NCBI GenBank assembly: GCA_040880465.1
Contig: JBBDIK010000012.1
Location: 124,001 to 188,000 of the forward strand
Source: JBBDIK01 sp040880465
Lineage (GTDB): Bacteria; Actinomycetota; UBA4738; JBBDHU01
DNA: 64,000 nt
Direction of reading: 5' to 3'
Below are positions 59,701-64,000 of the stretch, in pieces. The notes under the pieces were generated by a model. The model worked only from the letters and a program-made list of their open reading frames with translations, did no database searches and was not told the origin of the DNA. Within the stretch, counting starts at the first letter, position 1. Each line of letters opens with the position of its first letter. The position numbers and the translations under genes are program-made.

Positions 59701-60133
59701 GGCCGATCTGAACGTGGTGCGTGCCAAGGACCTGCACCGGCACCGTTCCGACGAGTGGGTGATGGTCGCCGGCGTGAAGGTCTCGTCGCAGACCCCGGCG
59801 GTCCGCAGCGGCAAACGCATCATCTTCCTGACGATCGACGATGCGACGAACCCGCTGGAGGTCACGGTCTTCGAACGCGTCCAGCCGTGGTGCGCGCGGA
59901 CCGTGTTCCACTCGTTCGTGGTGGCGGTCTGGGGCAGGCTTCGGCGGACGGGGGTGCGCGGGGTGAGCGTCGTCGCCGAGGACGTATGGGACCTGACGGC
60001 GTTGCACCGGGCGCGTCGTGAAGGACGACTGCGCGAGGCGCTCGCGGAACACGGGGGACCCGCATCCGCCACGGAACCCGCTTCCGTCCCGGCGAAGCTC
60101 TGGCACGCGAGTCCGGGTTCCGCGGGGGGATGA
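56705..60133 (+). CDS. dnaE2: Error-prone DNA polymerase DnaE2, with two in-frame repeat-element insertions
   Basis: This is a 1142-residue C-family polymerase for damage-induced translesion synthesis. The PHP domain opens with FAHLDVRSFFSLKDGAF, where active PHP domains have HxH, so metal binding there is probably lost. Catalytic Asp residues are in LPDIDVDVES and LKLDVLGVRM. The helix-hairpin-helix and OB regions follow, with VMVAGVKVSSQTPAVRSGK. Two inverted copies of a 94-base element lie inside, at residues about 75-106 and 832-863. Both are in surface-loop positions and keep the frame. Without them the protein would have a normal length. The LexA box and DUF6504 upstream support DnaE2 rather than DnaE1. 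Confidence 0.92.
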   Translation: MSSPSFAHLDVRSFFSLKDGAFSPEDLASRAAHLGMPAVAMTDRDGLYGAARFVAACEREGVKPILGATLTLADGRDGSVAAQRRRGPERQRRDPSSEHAAPPGPQGLHVVLIATNGTGYANLCRLVTDAHMAGTRGDPSLAVEQICAHAEGLAVILGPRSPSGRLAIAGEGERAVRVLEPWREAFGHRAFIGVEHRMERDSNAEIRALLRLADRAGLRSVATNPVRYLVREDAFLADALECMRKIVPLAPTNVTRTNAEGFLKPARAMRALFAERPDLCDATLEIAEACTFDLELHRIRFPDFPVTDGRGAEAVLQDRCLRGLDDRGVGRTREVEDRLVHELCMIGELGYAAYFLTVADICADIRAMGIRAACRGSAASSLVTYALRISDVDAVRHDLVFERFLNPLRDELPDIDVDVESARREDVYDMVLSRYGDERAACVAMIDTYRARAAVREVGKMLGLPEPEVGVIAKAFPHIGAKHLRKAIEALPELAGSNLNAGQLELLFTIAERLDGFPRHIALHPSGIVLSNDELVRRVPMERSFQGYRMIHADKDDVELLGYLKLDVLGVRMFSAMRHAQDELARVEHLKLDLDRIPTDDAATFELIRASDTIGCFQIESPGQRELLQKFQPQKWEDLIIDISLFRPGPVKSDMVTPFLRRRHGMEAPEYPHEAMRPALRETYGVIVYHEQVMRVLAAIGGYSLSEADAVRRALGGDEAAVRRLRADFLGRAESRGIARAIAEPVWNHVAQFASFGFCKAHAAAFAVPTYQSAYLKAHHPAFLMAGLLTHDPGMYPRRLILEDAREHGIAILPLDVNLSEPDYVVEIVDGPGGREVPRARCSDPVAPARDLDDAVPRHSRPSGTEASRYGIRLALKDVHGISDAEVRSISEVRSEKPFADVGDFTRRAQVSRPVTEAITHAGGFDAIGGHVDDTRRDRLFTAMTTEPQREGEQMALAIHQPVATSLRDYSDAERVRAELEVMGVDASRHIISFYEPLLADLNVVRAKDLHRHRSDEWVMVAGVKVSSQTPAVRSGKRIIFLTIDDATNPLEVTVFERVQPWCARTVFHSFVVAVWGRLRRTGVRGVSVVAEDVWDLTALHRARREGRLREALAEHGGPASATEPASVPAKLWHASPGSAGG
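56928..57021 (+). repeat. 94-base intragenic repeat element, copy A (in dnaE2)
   Basis: This segment is 92/94 identical to the reverse complement of 59200-59293. Its ends form an imperfect inverted repeat (CGGGAGTGTCGCG against CGCGGCACCTCCCG). It encodes about 31 stop-free residues (GSVAAQRRRGPERQRRD...) between the PHP motifs LTLADGR and LHVVLIATN, which are adjacent in normal enzymes. Confidence 0.9.
59200..59293 (-). repeat. 94-base intragenic repeat element, copy B (in dnaE2, inverted)
   Basis: This is the reverse-complement partner of copy A with two mismatches. In this orientation it encodes a different stop-free peptide (REVPRARCSDPVAPARD...) between LSEPDYVVEIV and SRYGIRLALKD, a loop in other C-family polymerases. 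It shows the element can be read in both orientations without stops. Confidence 0.9.
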
Positions 60134-60223
60134 GGACCGCATGACGGCGACACCCGTGACCGATACCCGAAGCTGGGTAGAGTGTCGGGCCGGTGCGGCT
60201 CCTAGGGCGGTGCCGGGCAACGG

Positions 60224-61507
60224 ATGACCGACCACGAGGCGCACGACGCCACCACCGAGGACGTCCCCGACGATCTGATCCAACAGGAGGCGCTCGGCGA
60301 CGTCCGCCTCCTAACGATTCCCGGGTTCCGCTGGCTGGTCCTGTCTCACGCGGCCGGCAACCTTGCGTTCTGGGGCTACTTCGGCGCGCTGATCGCCGAG
60401 GCGACCTTCCGCCTGGACGGCTCCCCGCGCCAGCTCGCGATCTTCGGCGCCTCGCTCTCCCTGCCGTTCGTCGTCGGCATGGTCGTGCAGGGCTTGTTCG
60501 TGGACCGCTGGAGCCCGAAATGGCTGAACTTCGGCGGCTACGTGATCATCGGTGGGGCCATCGCGGTCGGTTGGTACGGGTCGACGTTGCTCTGGATGTA
60601 CCTCTCCTCGTTCCTGGTGGGACTGGGTGCCGCGGCGATCGAACCTGCCCGGTCCGCGCTGACCGGTCTGTTGGTCCCCGATAAGGACCTCGTGCGAGCG
60701 AACGGCGTCCTGGCCGTCGCCTTCCAAGCCTCCCTCTTGGGTGGCACCCTGCTCGGCGGCCTGTTGCTGACGGCCTACGGCAGCCCCACGGTCTTCGCGG
60801 TCTCGTTCGTGCTCGTCCTGGTCTCGTTCCCATTGGCGATCGCGGTCCCGGACGTCCGCCAGCAGGGGGAGATCCCGGAGCTGACCGTGCGCGACCTCAC
60901 GCGTGGCGTCCGGACCGCCTGGCGGCTGCCGGAGCTGCGGCTGCTCCTGTTCGTGACCGCGGTCGGGTGGATGGTCTTCAACGCGTTCTTCGTCCTCGAA
61001 CCCCTCTACATCCGCTACGTGCTGGGCAGGCCCGATGAGGCCGTGCTGTATCTCTGGTCGGCTCACGGGTTCGGCGCGATCCTGGGGGCCGTCGCCGTCG
61101 CCCGATTCAAGAGCGCGTCGGGCAAGGAACTCACCCTCGTCGGTGCCGGCGTCGTGACCTCCGGGTTCGGCCTGCTCCTGTACGCCGGTCCCGCGGTGTA
61201 CCAGCTCTCGTTCATCGGTGCCGCGTTCATGGGTGCCGGGCTCGCGTTCATGTTCCCGGCGGCGCTGGCCCTGGTCCAGCGTGTCGTCGAGGAAGAGGAA
61301 CGCGGGCGCGTGTCCGCGGTGCTGCTCTCGTTGCAGGAGTTCATGGCGCTGGTCGGGTCACTGCTGATCGTCATCTTCGGACTCAGCACCGATGCGGTGC
61401 AAGGCGTCCTGATCGGCGTCGGCGTGGCGATGGTCCTGATCGGGTTGCTCGGCCTGCGGGCGGTGCGACGCCTCCGGGCGCGCACCGATGCGCGCAGCGA
61501 TGGCTAG
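60224..61507 (+). CDS. MFS transporter (EntS/MFS_3-like exporter)
   Basis: This is a 427-residue major facilitator with about 12 membrane helices, after a 30-residue acidic N-terminus. The loop between helices 2 and 3 reads LFVDRWSPKW (family GxxxDRxxR/K). The region LVPDKDLVRANGVLAVAFQA is typical of the MFS_3 group, which exports siderophores and drugs. It follows dnaE2 by 90 bases, with a TAGAGT -10-like hexamer at 60178-60183, so it may have its own promoter inside the SOS region. Its end overlaps dinB. Substrate unknown. Confidence 0.88.
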   Translation: MTDHEAHDATTEDVPDDLIQQEALGDVRLLTIPGFRWLVLSHAAGNLAFWGYFGALIAEATFRLDGSPRQLAIFGASLSLPFVVGMVVQGLFVDRWSPKWLNFGGYVIIGGAIAVGWYGSTLLWMYLSSFLVGLGAAAIEPARSALTGLLVPDKDLVRANGVLAVAFQASLLGGTLLGGLLLTAYGSPTVFAVSFVLVLVSFPLAIAVPDVRQQGEIPELTVRDLTRGVRTAWRLPELRLLLFVTAVGWMVFNAFFVLEPLYIRYVLGRPDEAVLYLWSAHGFGAILGAVAVARFKSASGKELTLVGAGVVTSGFGLLLYAGPAVYQLSFIGAAFMGAGLAFMFPAALALVQRVVEEEERGRVSAVLLSLQEFMALVGSLLIVIFGLSTDAVQGVLIGVGVAMVLIGLLGLRAVRRLRARTDARSDG

Positions 61508-62705
61508 GCCCGCGGAACCGATCCTGCATGTCGACCTCGATGCGTTCTACGCCTCGGTCGAGGTCCACGAGGATCCGTCGCTCGAAGGCAAGCCGGTCGT
61601 GGTCGGCGGAACCGGTACGCGCGGCGTCGTTTCCGCGGCGTCCTACGAAGCGAGGAAGTTCGGGATCCATTCCGCGATGCCGATCGTCCGCGCGCGCCGG
61701 CTCTGTCCCGATGCGGTGTTCGTGGCGCCGAACTTCACGTCGTATCGCGCGTACTCGAACCGGTTCCGCGAGATCCTGCTGGCGCACACACCGCTCGTCG
61801 AGCCGATCTCACTTGACGAGGCGTTCCTGGATGTGGGCGGCGCGGTCAAGCTGTTCGGCCAGCCAACGGAGATCGGCGCGAAGATCCGAGCGGAGGTTCG
61901 CGCGGAACTCGGGATCACGTGTTCGGTCGGTGTCGCACCGAACAAGTTCGTGGCCAAACTCGCGTCTGAGGAAGCCAAGCCGGACGGACTGCTGCATGTG
62001 CCGACGGACGGCGTGGACGCGTTCCTAAGGCCGTTGCCCGTGGGCGCGCTCTGGGGCGCGGGCGCGAAGACCGTCGAGGCCCTCTCCAAGCTCGGCGTGC
62101 GGACCGTCGACGAGCTGGCCGAGACCCCCAAGACCGTCCTCGCGCGACTCCTCGGCGACTCGCCGGCGGACCACCTGCTGGCGCTCTCGCGCGGCGACGA
62201 CGAGCGCGATGTCGTGCCCTACGAGGCGCCGAAGTCCGTCAGCCACGAGGAGACGTTCGAGTACGACCTGGACGACGAGGCGGAACTTCTGCGTGAGATC
62301 CTCGCTCTTTCGCGCAAGGTCGCCTCACGCCTGCGCAAGGGCGGCTATCGCGCCCGAACCGTCACGCTGAAGGCCCGTCTGGCCAACTTCACGACCCTAA
62401 CGCGTTCGCGGACGCTGGGGGATCCGACCGACGGGGGCTCGGAGATCTCTGCCGCGGCCTCCGACCTGTTCCGGTCCCTCCCCGGTGCGCGGCGGCGGAT
62501 CCGGCTGCTGGGTGTTGCGGCGACCGGGTTGGTGTCCGCCGGCGCAGAGCAGCTCGCGCTCCTTCGAGGGGAGCGTTGGGGAGATGTGGACCGGGTCGTC
62601 GACCGTATCGAGGCCCGGTTCGGGCGCGATACCGCGATGCCCGCGACCCTGCTCGAGCGAGGACGCGAACGTGGCCCCGGACCGCCCCCTCCCCGGAACC
62701 CGTGA
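61500..62705 (+). CDS. dinB: DNA polymerase IV (Y-family)
   Basis: DinB copies past damaged bases such as N2-adducted guanine. The metal ligands are in HVDLDAFYASVEVH and SLDEAFLDVGG. GVAPNKFVAKLASEEAKPDG and the helix-hairpin-helix LWGAGAKTVEALSKLG follow. The little-finger domain runs to about 370. The 401-residue length is normal, with an Arg/Pro-rich end and no clear beta-clamp motif recognised. ATG 61500 is chosen by homology; ATG 61488 adds four residues. It overlaps the MFS gene end. Its catalytic residues are intact, so it is an active Pol IV, not ImuB. Confidence 0.96.
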   Translation: MARPAEPILHVDLDAFYASVEVHEDPSLEGKPVVVGGTGTRGVVSAASYEARKFGIHSAMPIVRARRLCPDAVFVAPNFTSYRAYSNRFREILLAHTPLVEPISLDEAFLDVGGAVKLFGQPTEIGAKIRAEVRAELGITCSVGVAPNKFVAKLASEEAKPDGLLHVPTDGVDAFLRPLPVGALWGAGAKTVEALSKLGVRTVDELAETPKTVLARLLGDSPADHLLALSRGDDERDVVPYEAPKSVSHEETFEYDLDDEAELLREILALSRKVASRLRKGGYRARTVTLKARLANFTTLTRSRTLGDPTDGGSEISAAASDLFRSLPGARRRIRLLGVAATGLVSAGAEQLALLRGERWGDVDRVVDRIEARFGRDTAMPATLLERGRERGPGPPPPRNP

Positions 62706-62712
62706 TGGTTCC

Positions 62713-62718
62713 TATAAT
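62713..62718 (+). promoter_or_regulatory. Putative -10 (TATAAT) for the DUF3040 gene
   Basis: TATAAT is the exact consensus -10, 34 bases before the TTG start, and a GGAGGTAGG ribosome site follows. No good -35 is visible. Confidence 0.5.
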
Positions 62719-62746
62719 GGTTCTAGAGAAACGGAGGTAGGACGCG

Positions 62747-63115
62747 TTGCCTCTTTCCGAGCACGAACAGCGGATCCTCGAAGACATCGAACGACGCCTG
62801 TCGGAGGACGATCCTCGGTTCGCCGAAACCGTCGGCAGCACATCGCTGTATTCGCATCTCGCCCGCCGCATCCGGTGGGCGTCGCTCGCGTTCCTCGCAG
62901 GGTTCGCGCTGCTGCTGTTGTTCTTCGTTTCGATCTGGATCGCGCTCGCGGGGTTCGTTGTCATGCTGGCGGCGGCGCTCCTGTGTTACCGGTCACTCAA
63001 ACAACTCGGCCAAGATCAACTTCGGGCGATGGTCCGCGACGGTCGATTCTCGTTGCCGGGGCTCTTGGCCCGTCTGACGGGCCGGCTCCCGCCGGGCGAC
63101 GACCCGCAGTCGTAA
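62747..63115 (+). CDS. DUF3040 membrane protein
   Basis: This is a 122-residue actinobacterial DUF3040 protein. The start LPLSEHEQRILEDIERRLSE is almost invariant in this family; two membrane helices follow (about 43-85), and a basic tail ends the protein. The function is unknown, though the family is found almost only in actinobacteria, often near division genes. TTG 62747 is supported by GGAGG upstream and by the family N-terminus. Confidence 0.9.
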   Translation: MPLSEHEQRILEDIERRLSEDDPRFAETVGSTSLYSHLARRIRWASLAFLAGFALLLLFFVSIWIALAGFVVMLAAALLCYRSLKQLGQDQLRAMVRDGRFSLPGLLARLTGRLPPGDDPQS

Positions 63116-63133
63116 CTTGCTCGCTCGCGCGAT

Positions 63134-63139
63134 AGACTC
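63134..63139 (+). promoter_or_regulatory. Putative -10 (TAGACT) of the MerR gene
   Basis: TAGACT lies 160 bases before the chosen MerR start, giving a long leader. It is the same hexamer as at several other genes of the window. Confidence 0.35.
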
Positions 63140-63299
63140 CTGACCGTCACTCATCGCCATTCCGGCCTTGCGTCGCGGCGCGTCACGCGATACAAAGAGC
63201 GGCACCTTCCCCAGACGCCCGGAGGCCGCACGCCCGCGCGGTCGGCATCCCGGCATCGACGGTGTATCGGTTGCATGGAGTACGTCGGGAGCGCGCTGG

Positions 63300-63818
63300 A
63301 TGGAAGGTTTCACTGCCCACCAAGCTACGAAGTTCACAGGTTGCACCCCTCGGCAGCTCAGGTATTGGGACAGCATCGGCTTGGTACAACCGTCGGTCCA
63401 ACAGACCGGCGGCCGTCCCGGGGTCCCGCGGCTCTATTCGTTCCGCGATCTGATCGCCCTGAAGGTCGTGAAATCCCTGCTCGATGGGGGTATGTCGCTC
63501 CAGAAGGTCCGTCGCAGTTGGGAGTACCTGAACAAGACGGCCGGGCTCGACGACCACCTGGCCGAGGTCCGGCTGGTGACCGACGGCCAGTCGATCTTCA
63601 AGATCTGCCGGCGTGACGGAGAGGTCCTCGACGCACTTCGTGAGGGCCAGATGGCGTTCTTCGTGGCGATCGACGAGATCGCACAGAGTGTGGAGTCCGG
63701 CGTTTCTGAGTTCCGTCAGGATCGCGATAGATTCATCCGTACGCTCAGGAGCGCTGCCAAAGACGTGGAGCAGCGATCTCCGGCTCCGGGCGGAACGCGT
63801 CGCCGGTCGACCGGCTGA
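63300..63818 (+). CDS. MerR-family transcriptional regulator
   Basis: This is a 172-residue regulator. The winged helix spans about residues 3-72: FTAHQATKFTGCTPRQLRYW, the helix-turn-helix with typical MerR spacing, then RLYSFRDLIALKVVKSLLDGGMSLQKVRR. The C-terminal part is helical without metal-binding cysteines, resembling cell-cycle or stress MerR proteins of actinobacteria rather than metal sensors. ATG 63300 is chosen because the domain begins just after it; the upstream sequence in frame lacks family similarity. Confidence 0.85.
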   Translation: MEGFTAHQATKFTGCTPRQLRYWDSIGLVQPSVQQTGGRPGVPRLYSFRDLIALKVVKSLLDGGMSLQKVRRSWEYLNKTAGLDDHLAEVRLVTDGQSIFKICRRDGEVLDALREGQMAFFVAIDEIAQSVESGVSEFRQDRDRFIRTLRSAAKDVEQRSPAPGGTRRRSTG

Positions 63819-63834
63819 GGGACCGGCTCGCTTC

Positions 63835-63858
63835 GGGATACCTCGACCGCGGTATCCC
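63835..63858. terminator. Possible terminator hairpin after the MerR gene
   Basis: GGGATACC and GGTATCCC form a perfect 8-base stem with an 8-base loop, 16 bases after the MerR stop. No T-run follows, which is common for terminators in GC-rich actinobacteria. The remaining bases to the window edge show no gene start. Confidence 0.45.
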
Positions 63859-64000
63859 ACCTCATCTCGGCCGCGGTGTGGGGCAGATACCGCAACTTCT
63901 GGGCCGACCGAACCTTCCAACGGGAGATGAGAAGGCGGCGGTCACGGATCCCAACACTTCGGACACCCCGCGCGGCCCCTTTTTCGCTCTCAAGGCGCCC

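Noticed and set aside
63168..63299. Longer MerR protein starting at TTG 63168
   Set aside because: The extra 44 residues are low-complexity and unlike MerR N-termini. ATG 63300 lies right before the DNA-binding domain.

Overview
The window is about 64 kb of GC-rich, densely packed bacterial DNA. The gene content points to Actinomycetota, probably an uncultivated lineage outside the classic Streptomyces/Mycobacterium groups. Evidence for this includes a DUF3040 protein, two F420-type LLM oxidoreductases, a PASTA-domain PknB kinase, mycothiol-synthase-like double GNAT proteins, LexA boxes of the CGAAC-N4-GTTCG type, many GTG/TTG starts with 4-base overlaps, and many promoters whose -10 box sits only 6-10 bases before the start codon (leaderless mRNAs). 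No rRNA, tRNA, CRISPR array or transposase gene was seen.

Layout. 1-5.6 kb: thiolase (cut by the window edge), an SOS-boxed DEDDh exonuclease/GIY-YIG nuclease with a one-base frameshift, YgfZ, a PimB-like glycosyltransferase and a zinc-ribbon membrane protein. 5.7-20.6 kb: a one-carbon block with ROK glucokinase, LLM oxidoreductase, 5-formyl-THF cyclo-ligase, two GcvT-like methyltransferases, formate-THF ligase (fhs), fdhD, a zinc-ribbon/protease pair, an NAD-type formate dehydrogenase and mobA. The formate dehydrogenase uses an in-frame UGA as selenocysteine followed by a SECIS-like hairpin. Its large subunit is divided between two genes in reversed order around a NuoE-NuoF fusion. 20.6-28.4 kb: secreted delta-60 repeat protein, EEP hydrolase, lipoprotein, PlsC acyltransferase, and an ABC/FtsX exporter. 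28.5-37.7 kb: PPi-type phosphofructokinase, YqgE, a cupredoxin-CopA-YHS copper ATPase, two double-GNAT proteins, a molybdopterin oxidoreductase and PknB.

37.8-49.9 kb: TPP riboswitch with thiGHSE; then a sulfoquinovose synthase (sqdB), a GT2 glycosyltransferase and a WecA-like protein; ornithine-cyclodeaminase-like and aminotransferase genes; a second LLM oxidoreductase; DUF5808-like and DUF402 proteins; and a pilin-like protein. 50.0-56.3 kb: vapBC toxin-antitoxin, a sarcosine-oxidase-like flavoprotein, and a three-gene cassette of unknown function with clearly lower GC. 56.3-64 kb: an SOS-boxed mutagenesis cassette (DUF6504, dnaE2) whose dnaE2 carries two inverted in-frame copies of a 94-base element, then an MFS exporter, dinB, DUF3040 and a MerR regulator.

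How the genes fit together. The GcvT-like proteins could load methyl groups onto THF. Fhs run in reverse would release formate and make ATP. The selenoprotein formate dehydrogenase, helped by FdhD and MobA, would oxidise formate to CO2 with NAD reduction. The strongest candidates for undescribed biology are the split, order-swapped selenoprotein formate dehydrogenase, the 94-base in-frame inverted element in dnaE2, tandem 17-base palindromes at exactly 20-base period at two operon ends, short leaderless upstream ORFs coupled to glk, pfk and the WecA-like gene, and the low-GC three-gene cassette.
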